Shown here: piece after piece, positions 37,044-45,358 of the stretch
How the letters are laid out: every line of letters begins with the position of its first letter
How positions within the stretch are numbered: position 1 is the stretch's first letter
Source of the DNA: Psychrobacter okhotskensis
GTDB taxonomy: Bacteria > Pseudomonadota > Gammaproteobacteria > Pseudomonadales > Moraxellaceae
NCBI RefSeq assembly: GCF_013248965.1
Contig: NZ_JABRVQ010000008.1
Coordinates: forward strand, 1-64,000
DNA length: 64,000 nucleotides
Reading direction: 5' to 3'
Translations under genes and position numbers: made by a program
Notes under the pieces: model-generated
What the model was told of the DNA's origin: nothing
The model's input: the letters and a program-made list of their open reading frames with translations, nothing else
The model's database searches: none

Positions 37044-37841
37044 TTATTGTTGTTGGGTTTTTTCTATTTCCGTCCATTCACTACCCTGTATACTCTTACC
37101 TGTATTAGTATACTCTCTACCTAAATCGTGAAATTTCTTCTGTATATCACTAAAATCTTGCATTCTATTGAGTCCAAAGCATTCCATAGCCACAGGTGAG
37201 CGATCTAGCGGATTGTTTAGAACATTTAAGAAGTCATTCATTCGATAATCAGCTTCAGGGTTGATCATCTTTCTACCTGTTTCCTTATCGATTATTAAGT
37301 AATTTTCTATATCAACATCTTTGTTATCCAATATAGAAACCATTTGATCGGCAGATACTCCTGGGTTTTTAGCTATCATTTGCTTATTCAAATAGTTGAC
37401 ACATTTATTCAGTAGCTCTGGCAAATTTTCATCCGAAAGAAATTCTTTTAGCTGATACTCTGCTTTAGGAGTTACATAAGCAACCCCATCTTTTTCACCC
37501 TTTGGTAAATATTGTTCAGAAGATAAAGCTACTTCAGAAGGATTTCCTTCACCAAATTCGTAGGAAAGCTCTGTCCCGTTAAAATCTATAGTTTTATCAG
37601 CCCAGTCTGTTTTCGGTTTGAATTCTTGAGTAGGTAATACATTCTCTACTGATTGGCTATTGCCCAATCCAGTATTTTCTTCTTGTCTATTTTCATTCAA
37701 ACCTTCTGATACATTCTCTAATGGTTGTGGATCGACGTTTACGCTAGGGTTTAACGAGTTGTTTGTAGGTTTTAACCGAAAAATTAATGCTAACAACAGC
37801 AGTCCAACGGACAAACCTATTACAACGGTAAACTTATTCAT
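37044..37841 (-). CDS. Membrane-anchored hypothetical protein upstream of the amidase
   Basis: A 265-residue protein. Residues 5-22 form a hydrophobic anchor or uncleaved signal. Residues about 25-75 are Asn/Glu/Pro-rich linker, and a C-terminal domain follows in which AEYQLKEFL...NKC and ADYRMNDFL...MEC look like two related units, each with one Cys. No family recognised. It ends 20 bases before the amidase start on the same strand, so both were probably one operon; the pairing suggests a partner or inhibitor, but that is inference. Confidence 0.65.
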   Translation of the reverse strand: MNKFTVVIGLSVGLLLLALIFRLKPTNNSLNPSVNVDPQPLENVSEGLNENRQEENTGLGNSQSVENVLPTQEFKPKTDWADKTIDFNGTELSYEFGEGNPSEVALSSEQYLPKGEKDGVAYVTPKAEYQLKEFLSDENLPELLNKCVNYLNKQMIAKNPGVSADQMVSILDNKDVDIENYLIIDKETGRKMINPEADYRMNDFLNVLNNPLDRSPVAMECFGLNRMQDFSDIQKKFHDLGREYTNTGKSIQGSEWTEIEKTQQQ

Positions 37842-38353
37842 AATTCTTGATCTCGGAAATAAATCAGAGTTTAATACAATCTAGCAACAATATGTTAGTG
37901 ATTGTTTTTAATATTAGATTTATTAAATTTCATATGATAGCTCTTTATGTGAGTAGATAATGTTGAAAATCTAAGTAATATAACTAAACTTAGTAAACTA
38001 TAGTCAAACCCCTATAAATCCGCTACATCGTCACCCACGCTTGATGTACTACTTGTACTATCTGTGCGTGGCTTCCTTGTATCGAAATTATTTGGATTAG
38101 ACTATAACGATAAGAAGCACCTAATGGATTGTCACGTTAAGCCCGACTTGATGTTGTTGTACGAATATCAAAATAACACTGATTTGATTTTGCATAGATT
38201 GAGCCTTTCCTAAAAACTGTGTAACTGCCCAGAAAGTACGCTGCAATTATTTAGGTAACTTGAATCATTGCTACCGTTAGCCTACAGGAAAAGATTCAAG
38301 TCCTCACTAGGGAATCGAACCAGTGAAATCACCTCATTCCAGCTAATATCTGG
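37842..38353. other. Gene-free interval in the accessory stretch
   Basis: 512 AT-rich bases. No reading frame is supported. At 38305-38325 the complement reads ACTGGTTCGATTCCCTAGT, superficially like a tRNA T-arm, but no tRNA fold surrounds it. It may hold a fossil of a mobile-element border. Confidence 0.35.
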
Positions 38354-39367
38354 CTAAGGCAAAGTGTCAACTCGATCTTCCCAGCGTCTTGCTTGTTCGG
38401 CATAATCTATATCAATGGTCTTTAACCCCTCGTATAACTCTGTTAATTCATTTGTAGCAACATAACTTCCTTGCTCGGAAAGATGTTCAAGCTCCCTAAG
38501 TTTTGGGTCAAATAGTTGGTGAATCCTGTCTACTGTGGAATCATCAAGCGTTTTATTCATTCGATTGATGTAACTCTTTACTAATATAGCCTTCGTGTCC
38601 AAGTGCCCTGCTTTGGATAGCAAATAAGCAGTCACGGCTTCAACACTACTCTCAGTCTCATGCTGTAAATTAATAGGATTGTCATCACTGATATGTCTTT
38701 GCTTTTCCGTAATTGCTACCGCAACCATATAATTAAGTAATGGTGATACATCGTTGGGGCTAAAAGATTGATAGTAGTCAATCACATAGCTCATATATTG
38801 CACGGCTTTAGCATCATCTTTAGGTAAGAATTCACCTAAATAACTATAAACCGCCATATAGATGTATATGTTTATAAACTTGTCTGGATTATGCTTTTGC
38901 TGTTTTACTAGTTGTACGTTTTGAATTATTTGGTCAAGTTCTTCATTAGCTAAACCCTTGTATTGAGAAAAACCTCCTGGTACATCACGAATGATTATAT
39001 CTGCTATCTTGTCTAAATCGTGTTCAAGTTGCTGATACAGCGCAATAGCCTCTTTGTCACTACTGAATGGCTTACTGGTTTTGCATGGTTGAAAGTCTTC
39101 CACTTGAAGGTCTAAGTCATTAGAATGAACTTCGATACCATTTGGCGTTTGTGTGACATTACTCAGGTCAATGGGCGTGTCAGACTGCTCAATGTCTTTA
39201 TAGATGTCACAACTTGATGAGCTTTCAGTAATGCTTGATATGTTAAAGGACTGGTTAAGTGTGTTTTGAGCAATTGCCATTGATGACAACATAGAGAGTA
39301 CGGCAAACGATAATGTGGATAGAACTGGGTTTAGACGCTTATTAATATTTACTTTTTTGTTGTACAT
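38354..39367 (-). CDS. Exported hypothetical protein, helical-repeat-like
   Basis: A 337-residue protein with a signal peptide (basic MYNKKVNINKRL, hydrophobic core, cleavage near SMAIAQ). The mature part is predicted helical, with stretches such as DDAKAVQYMSYVIDYYQSF, AVTAYLLSKAGHLDTKAIL and YVATNELTELYEGL that look like TPR or Sel1-type units. A longer start at 39409 is possible, but Met15 gives a normal signal peptide. Function unknown. Confidence 0.65.
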   Translation of the reverse strand: MYNKKVNINKRLNPVLSTLSFAVLSMLSSMAIAQNTLNQSFNISSITESSSSCDIYKDIEQSDTPIDLSNVTQTPNGIEVHSNDLDLQVEDFQPCKTSKPFSSDKEAIALYQQLEHDLDKIADIIIRDVPGGFSQYKGLANEELDQIIQNVQLVKQQKHNPDKFINIYIYMAVYSYLGEFLPKDDAKAVQYMSYVIDYYQSFSPNDVSPLLNYMVAVAITEKQRHISDDNPINLQHETESSVEAVTAYLLSKAGHLDTKAILVKSYINRMNKTLDDSTVDRIHQLFDPKLRELEHLSEQGSYVATNELTELYEGLKTIDIDYAEQARRWEDRVDTLP

Positions 39368-39409
39368 AGTGCACTTTCCAGTATATTTGATAGAATGAGT
39401 TGTGACCAT

Positions 39410-39773
39410 ATCTTATACTTTTCAGGTTAATAACTTAGATTTACAAAACAGGAGATATACCGCACTTGCTTGTTTCCGCCTGATAGATGACTAGGAATAA
39501 TAGCGGAAAATTCAGCGTTATGGTTTCAGAATAAAGTTGTTCGCAAGATTTGTCCATTTCTAGCTTAATCTATGAATTTTTGAGTGGTCTAAGGTCTAAC
39601 TGATGTACGGCTAAAAAGTAACGTAAAGCTAAATTTTATGACTAATTATGGTTATTTGGTGCAAACAACCACTATGGTCAATTGTTCAATAAAATAATAT
39701 TTAGTTGAGGAGCCAAGAAAAGCTTTTAGACAGTATTAAAATTTTATTTTGTGATAATTGAGGAATATTAAAA
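39410..39773. promoter_or_regulatory. Divergent intergenic region
   Basis: 364 AT-rich bases between the exported protein gene and the zinc-ribbon gene; contains both promoters by position. GAGGAA at 39760-39765 is the ribosome-binding site of the plus-strand gene. No repeats or terminators noted. Confidence 0.35.
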
Positions 39774-40079
39774 TTGAAATACACGCGCACAAGGAGCAAA
39801 AATCGACTACTTGTGAATCCAGAAAATTGGGGAGTTAGTGAGAATACTTATGGAACAGCACCTAAATACTACTATGATTTAGTATATCCATGTTTAGATT
39901 GCAGTAAGCCCGTTATGTGGTTGGCGGAAGAGCAGAAATATTGGTATGAAGAATTAGGCAAAAATACAAATTCAAAAGCTGTTCGTTGTCAAATTTGTCG
40001 TTGTCATACTCAAGCAATTAAAGAAGAACAAAAAAGACACATGGAGAAGTTAAAAAATCTAAAAAAAGATAAAAAATAA
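39774..40079 (+). CDS. Zinc-ribbon domain protein
   Basis: A 101-residue protein starting with TTG (39774). Start choice is supported by GAGGAA at nine bases spacing. It has YPCLDCSKPVMWLAEEQKYWYEE and RCQICRCH, giving paired CxxC zinc ligands (Cys40/43 and Cys72/75). The family is small, found in Acinetobacter and Psychrobacter among others, and often called probable zinc-ribbon domain protein. The Lys/Glu-rich C terminus suggests nucleic-acid or protein contact, but no function is known. Confidence 0.75.
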   Translation: MKYTRTRSKNRLLVNPENWGVSENTYGTAPKYYYDLVYPCLDCSKPVMWLAEEQKYWYEELGKNTNSKAVRCQICRCHTQAIKEEQKRHMEKLKNLKKDKK

Positions 40080-40344
40080 TAGTTTTTCCACTTATGAATA
40101 ATCCTCCACATTGCAAAAAATGACTCTCTTTATCAAATTCGTACAACTAAACTTTAAATTTTTTAACCAGACAATTCAATGGTAATGGCCTGCATTGACG
40201 ATTTTATAGTCATTAAACTCATATCTAACACTAGCAGTTCGGTTCGTTGACAGCGCACCGAACGTGTTCCCATAACGGTGATTATGGTAAATAAAAAATC
40301 CACTGCCTACCCATTCATATAAATTATGAATAATTTTAAGGCAT

Positions 40345-40373
40345 TAAAAAAGGATACCGCAGCATCCTTTTTC
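40345..40373. terminator. Terminator between zinc-ribbon gene and SDR gene
   Basis: AAAAAAGGAT pairs with ATCCTTTTT around ACCGCAGC. Located 23 bases after the stop of the minus-strand SDR gene; A/T runs on both sides. Confidence 0.8.
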
Positions 40374-40395
40374 TTTTATAAGTAACAAACACAAT

Positions 40396-41283
40396 TTAGT
40401 GATGCTCACCCGGTAAAATTCTGGCAAAGGCACGCTGAGCAAGGTTTGGTTTTTTATCGGTGGTCAATCCAGCGCGGGTGCTTGGGAAAATACGATAACC
40501 CATCGATTGGATACCCACGTTGATCGCTGGTGCTAATGAATAAGTAGCCGACGCAAACTTGCCCATATTACTGGCAATACTGTTAGGTTTATAAACAATC
40601 GCTTTAGCGACCATCATTGCCGCTTCATCAGGCATCAGCGCAGGCATGTAACGATATAACTTAGTCGGCTCAATCATCGGCGTGCGTACCAATGGCATAA
40701 AGATATTGGTAATCGTGACATTATCGCCTTTCACTTCAGCAGCCAAGCATCGGCTAAAGGCATCTAATGCCGATTTTGAGGCGACATAAGCGGCAAAGCG
40801 CGGACTATTTGCCAGTACACCAATGGATGAGATGTTAACAATTTGACCGGCTTGGCGTTCAATCATCGTCGGCAAAAATCCAAGAACTATTTTGACAGCG
40901 CCAAAGTAATTGATGTCCATGGTACGCTCAAAATCATGGAAACGATCAACAGACTCATGCACCGAACGGCGAATCGAGCGACCCGCGTTATTGACCAGTA
41001 CATCGACATGGCCAAAATCAGCCAAAATTTGCGTGCTAACAGTTTCAATCTCATCCATATTGGTTAAATCACAAGGGTAATAACTGGCCTTGCCACCAAG
41101 CTCCTCAATATTTTCTTTTACTACTTTTAACTTCTCTTCGGTACGTGCTAATAAAATAACATGAGCACCGCACTCACTAAGTAAAAAGGCCGTACGTTCA
41201 CCGATGCCGCTTGAAGCACCAGTAATGATGATATGTTTGTCTTTAACCGCTTTGCTAATTGCCTTTTTTGAGGGAGTAGCCAT
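40396..41283 (-). CDS. Short-chain dehydrogenase/reductase
   Basis: A 295-residue classical SDR. It has the nucleotide-binding motif TGASSGIG, NNAG in VLVNNAGRSIRRS, the catalytic Ser in NISSIG and YVASK with Tyr/Lys. The C-terminal ~90 residues after the active site are longer than average, with predicted amphipathic helices. Close relatives in Moraxellaceae are annotated only as SDR oxidoreductases; the substrate is unknown. Confidence 0.88.
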   Translation of the reverse strand: MATPSKKAISKAVKDKHIIITGASSGIGERTAFLLSECGAHVILLARTEEKLKVVKENIEELGGKASYYPCDLTNMDEIETVSTQILADFGHVDVLVNNAGRSIRRSVHESVDRFHDFERTMDINYFGAVKIVLGFLPTMIERQAGQIVNISSIGVLANSPRFAAYVASKSALDAFSRCLAAEVKGDNVTITNIFMPLVRTPMIEPTKLYRYMPALMPDEAAMMVAKAIVYKPNSIASNMGKFASATYSLAPAINVGIQSMGYRIFPSTRAGLTTDKKPNLAQRAFARILPGEHH

Positions 41284-41494
41284 AAAAAATCCTTTTTGTT
41301 TATTATATTCCCAATAGTGTGCAGCTCTAGGATACCAAAATTACATTGTAATTACTCGAAAAAGTACCAGTAAAATTTTATAAAATAGTATTGCAAACCG
41401 ATAACAAAAGGGCAGTAAATTTGCCATCTTACTCTACCGAGTTTTTTAGCTATAATTGCCTTTGTATGTTACGCACCTTAAAGGAGACTGTCTT

Positions 41495-41884
41495 TTGATA
41501 GAAACGCTAGCTCATTATATTGATCTGATTGCCAAATTCGTTGAAGTCATTGGTGTCCTTATTATGCTTTTTGGACTATTTTATGCATTTTATAGGGCCA
41601 TTCGTTTGACGGGTCGCTTTACTCATGACGCTTATATCGAAATCAGACAGACGGTTGGCAAATCTATTTTATTGGGCCTCGAAGTGCTCATCGCCGCCGA
41701 CATTATGGCCACCGTCGTCACAGAGCCTACGTTGCGTAGCGTTTTGGTCTTGGGTTTTATCGTGCTCATTAGAACTTTTTTAAGCTTATCGCTACAAGTC
41801 GAGCTAGAAGGACGCTTTCCTTGGCAACACCCCAAGTCTGCGCCTGAACAAACATCAAAGACTGAGCATGCTGATGAGTTGTAA
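41495..41884 (+). CDS. DUF1622 family membrane protein
   Basis: A 129-residue protein with three hydrophobic segments and the family pattern FVEVIGVLIMLFG near the start and LLGLEVLIAADIMATVV in the middle. Start taken as TTG at 41495 because AAAGGAGA lies eight bases upstream; a longer frame from 41456 is less likely. Function of the family is unknown. Confidence 0.82.
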   Translation: MIETLAHYIDLIAKFVEVIGVLIMLFGLFYAFYRAIRLTGRFTHDAYIEIRQTVGKSILLGLEVLIAADIMATVVTEPTLRSVLVLGFIVLIRTFLSLSLQVELEGRFPWQHPKSAPEQTSKTEHADEL

Positions 41885-41916
41885 TCAATACTTCATAGCC
41901 AATCGCTATTTATGCC

Positions 41917-42954
41917 TTACTCATGAGCCTGTAAAAAAGCCTCGACCACACGAAACTGCCCAACGGTGCTCTCCTCAACATACATTGCTTGACGAAAAGC
42001 ATTAGAGTTTGGAATGCCCGTCGTATACCATGCAATGTGTTTGCGCGCGATTCGGCACCCCGAGTATTCACCGTAAAAGCCATATAGCTCTTGCAAATGC
42101 GCCAGTACAATCTCTTTAATTTCGCTCACACTCGGTGCCGCCAACATGTCTCCTGTACGCAAAAAATGCTCGATATCGCGAAATATCCATGGCTGTCCTT
42201 GAGCCGCTCGCCCAATCATCACCGCATCACAACCGGTCAGCTCATAGACACGCTGGGCTTTTTGCGCACTATCGATATCACCATTGGCAATGACGGGTAT
42301 GCTAACGCTTTCTTTGACTTCACGTATCAACTCGTAACGCGCCTCACCAGTATACATATCCTCACGAGTACGCCCATGAATGGCAATAGCGGCAATGCCT
42401 GCCTGCTCTGCTCGCTTCGCCACACGCAAGATATTCTCGCGACCATTTTCAAAACCCAAGCGCGTTTTTAGTGTCACTGGTGCATTGACGCTATTTACCG
42501 CAGCATCTAACAAACGTGCGACCAAATCCTCGTCTTGTAGCAGCGCCGACCCTGCCAGCTTACGACAGACTTTTTTGGCCGGACAGCCCATATTGATATC
42601 GATAATCTGCGCGCCATTATCAATCTGATAACGTGCCGCTTCTGCCAATTTATCAGGTTCTGCGCCTGCTATCTGCGCAGAAATAGGCGCAATCTCATTG
42701 TCGAAATTGGCGCGGTATAGCGATTTTTTGCGAGCATAAAGCGCCGTATCAGCGATGATCATTTCACTCACCGCGTGACCTGCACCGAAAGACTTGCATA
42801 ACCTTCGAAAGGGATTGTCCGTCACGCCTGCCATCGGAGCTACCATTAGACGATTTTCAACCGTCAAGCCGCCAATCATCAATGGCTGCAATAGAGGATG
42901 ATCATTGGCGATTTGTGCTGACGACTCAGAAGAAACTGGAGAATCAATAGACAT
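41917..42954 (-). CDS. dusB: tRNA-dihydrouridine synthase B
   Basis: A 345-residue FMN enzyme that reduces a D-loop uridine in tRNA. The signatures are MVAPMAGVTDNPFRRLC, INMGCPAKKVCRKLAGSAL with the catalytic Cys, and ITIHGRT-like AIAIHGRTREDMYTGEA, then VIANGDI and GCDAVMIGRAAQGQPWIF. In many gammaproteobacteria fis follows dusB; here a converging DUF1622 gene follows, so fis is not in its usual place. Confidence 0.95.
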   Translation of the reverse strand: MSIDSPVSSESSAQIANDHPLLQPLMIGGLTVENRLMVAPMAGVTDNPFRRLCKSFGAGHAVSEMIIADTALYARKKSLYRANFDNEIAPISAQIAGAEPDKLAEAARYQIDNGAQIIDINMGCPAKKVCRKLAGSALLQDEDLVARLLDAAVNSVNAPVTLKTRLGFENGRENILRVAKRAEQAGIAAIAIHGRTREDMYTGEARYELIREVKESVSIPVIANGDIDSAQKAQRVYELTGCDAVMIGRAAQGQPWIFRDIEHFLRTGDMLAAPSVSEIKEIVLAHLQELYGFYGEYSGCRIARKHIAWYTTGIPNSNAFRQAMYVEESTVGQFRVVEAFLQAHE

Positions 42955-43006
42955 AAAAAACGGCTTGCTCTTGATTGAGATAAGTTAATGAAAACAAGCC
43001 GTTATT
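42953..43006 (-). terminator. Terminator after first BCCT gene
   Basis: On the minus strand AACGGCTTG pairs with CAAGCCGTT, followed by T6. The loop is 27 bases, long but closed by nine pairs. It also overlaps the dusB leader. Confidence 0.7.
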
Positions 43007-43087
43007 CTAAGGGTTCTTGACTTTATTGCAAGCTATTCATATGGGAAACCTGCAACAATTAATGCTCAGTTTTGATAGCTAAACCAA

Positions 43088-45127
43088 TTATTTATCAAAC
43101 ACACTGCCTTGCTCTAGCGTGATGTCCTCATCATGCTCCTGCATGCGCCAAGGTAAGCTATTAGGCGACTCATCTAAAAAGTACAGATATTTTTCAAACT
43201 GATCGATGATGTCGTTAATCACTGACTCAGACTGATAGCCGTACAAATCATAGATCTGACCACCGCGGCGCAGATAAACTTGGGCGCGGTGATAGTGATC
43301 TTGTGTATGGCTGCTTGTGGCTTCCTTGTAGTAATCAGGTGTATCCTGATGCGTCAAGCGCACCTCATACCAGAACTCCACATCATCGCCACGTTGCAGC
43401 TCCAATACCGCTCGGTTATTGGTGTCATCATAGTTTACTTCAGGATGCCAGCCAGTTTCTTTAAACTTTTCAGCTACCTCAGTCATCGATGACATAACCG
43501 TACCTTTAATATAGTCTAAAACAGCCTCGCGGCTTGGCTGCTCAGTGATGTAATCAATCCGATCACGCCAAGCATCAAGCTTGAGCAGATGTGGCGGCAA
43601 ATAATTCTCGTTCGCCAAACTCTCATTGCGATGCCCCTCAATGCGTAACGCTTTCCACATACCATACATAGCAATCAAAATAATAATGGTAAACGGTAAG
43701 GCGCTGACGATAGCTGCTGTTTGCAGAGCCTGTAGACCTCCTGCCAGCAAAAGCACAGAGGCGACAACGCCTAGTATCACCACCCAAAACGTGCGCTGCC
43801 ACGCTGGCGTATCACTACGACCTCCTGCTGCTAACGAGTCAATGACTAAAGAGCCCGAATCAGACGAGGTGATAAAAAAGGTGATAATAAGCACGACTGC
43901 CAGAGCTGACACTACTTGCGTAAAAGGCAGATTCTCAAGTAGCTTAAACAAAGCAATCGCTTGATTATTCTGTACTTCAGTAATTAATGACTCATAGCCT
44001 TGTACCATGATCATATTTAACGCTGTGTCACCAAATACGGCAAACCAAAAGAAGGTAAAGATCGTTGGCACTAGCATCACACCTGCGATGAACTCACGAA
44101 TGGTACGACCACGGCTGATTTTAGCAATAAATATGCCGACAAACGGTGACCATGAAATCGTCCATGCAAAAATAAACAGCGTCCAACTGGTAATCCAATC
44201 ACCTTGCTGATAGGCCTGTAAGCTAAAAGTACGCTCAACGATATTGCCCAAATAGCTGCCCGTATTTTCCATAAAGGCATTTAGAATAAATACGGAAGGG
44301 CCGACGATGAACACAAACAACATCAGCGAAGTTGCCAGTATCATATTCAAGATAGACAGGCGTTTGACCCCTTTATCCATACCGGCCAATACTGATATCA
44401 ATGCCAAACCAGTAATCAAAGTAATGGCAATGACCTGAACAGTAGTATTCACTGGGATACTAGGAACCAAATAGTTCAAACCCGTATTAATCTGCGAGAC
44501 TGAAATACCTAAGCTGGTTGCTAACCCAAACAAAGTGCCTAAGATGGCGAATACATCTACTGCATGGCCGATAGGGCCATATATTTTTTCACCGATAATA
44601 GGGTAAAGCGTTGAGCGCATCGATAAAGGCAAACCCTGACGATAAGCAAAATAGGCCAAGGTCAACGCCACTACGCCATTGATCGCCCAAATATGAAAAC
44701 CCCAATGAAAATAAGCAATTTGCATTGCCTCTTTAGCAGCAGCAATAGTTTGCGGCTCTGACAGCGGCGGCGTGGCAAAATGTAGCACCGGTTCGGCGAC
44801 ACCATAAAACAGCAACGCAATACCATAGCCTGCTGAAAACAGCATAGCAAACCATTCAATGAAGTTGTATTGTGCCTCGCCATGATCAGGGCCAAGCTTA
44901 ATACTGCCATAAGGAGAAAACGCCAGCACCACGATAAATATCAAAAACAGCGCGGTTGCCAGCATATAAAACCAACCGAACGTCTCAGTGGTAAAATTCA
45001 GTACTTGCTCAAATAGCCCACTAGCCAGCTGCGGATTGACCGAAGTGCCTATCACCAGCAATATCATGACAATCGCTGTCGGTATAAATACGGGCATCGA
45101 AATAGTAGAGCCAGATAACTTACTCAT
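43088..45127 (-). CDS. BCCT family choline/betaine transporter (BetT-like), copy 1
   Basis: A 679-residue carrier. It has twelve membrane segments and BCCT markers: FYGVAEPVLHFATPP, YFHWGFHIWAINGV, MDKGVKRLSILN and the signature WTISWSPFVGIFIAKISRGRT with the Trp-box. The C-terminal cytosolic domain of about 160 residues marks the long BetT-type subgroup, in which that tail adjusts activity to osmotic stress. Uptake of choline or betaine is expected. It lies 231 bases downstream of a close paralogue; each has its own terminator. Confidence 0.93.
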   Translation of the reverse strand: MSKLSGSTISMPVFIPTAIVMILLVIGTSVNPQLASGLFEQVLNFTTETFGWFYMLATALFLIFIVVLAFSPYGSIKLGPDHGEAQYNFIEWFAMLFSAGYGIALLFYGVAEPVLHFATPPLSEPQTIAAAKEAMQIAYFHWGFHIWAINGVVALTLAYFAYRQGLPLSMRSTLYPIIGEKIYGPIGHAVDVFAILGTLFGLATSLGISVSQINTGLNYLVPSIPVNTTVQVIAITLITGLALISVLAGMDKGVKRLSILNMILATSLMLFVFIVGPSVFILNAFMENTGSYLGNIVERTFSLQAYQQGDWITSWTLFIFAWTISWSPFVGIFIAKISRGRTIREFIAGVMLVPTIFTFFWFAVFGDTALNMIMVQGYESLITEVQNNQAIALFKLLENLPFTQVVSALAVVLIITFFITSSDSGSLVIDSLAAGGRSDTPAWQRTFWVVILGVVASVLLLAGGLQALQTAAIVSALPFTIIILIAMYGMWKALRIEGHRNESLANENYLPPHLLKLDAWRDRIDYITEQPSREAVLDYIKGTVMSSMTEVAEKFKETGWHPEVNYDDTNNRAVLELQRGDDVEFWYEVRLTHQDTPDYYKEATSSHTQDHYHRAQVYLRRGGQIYDLYGYQSESVINDIIDQFEKYLYFLDESPNSLPWRMQEHDEDITLEQGSVFDK

Positions 45128-45306
45128 AAAATGTTCTCTAAAAAATTATGAAATTGGATATGCGTGTCATACGGTTATATAGCATTCATTTATTCAAATA
45201 ATCTGTTTAAATAGCCTGTCTAAGTGTTTTTTAAATAAGGCAGACAAACATTGACCTTAACTATGCGTATCAGCCAATAAATTGTAATAAACAACATAAA
45301 TATCTC

Positions 45307-45338
45307 CAAAAAAAGGCAACTTTTCAGCTGCCTTTTTG
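45307..45338 (-). terminator. Terminator after second BCCT gene
   Basis: AAAAAGGCA pairs with TGCCTTTTT around a ten-base loop, 21 bases after the copy 2 stop. Confidence 0.85.
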
Positions 45339-45358
45339 TTTATCGGATGATCAACGCT

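Noticed and set aside
38301..38330. Sequence resembling a tRNA T-arm on the minus strand
   Set aside because: No acceptor, D or anticodon stem can be placed around it, and no CCA-proximal pairing is seen.
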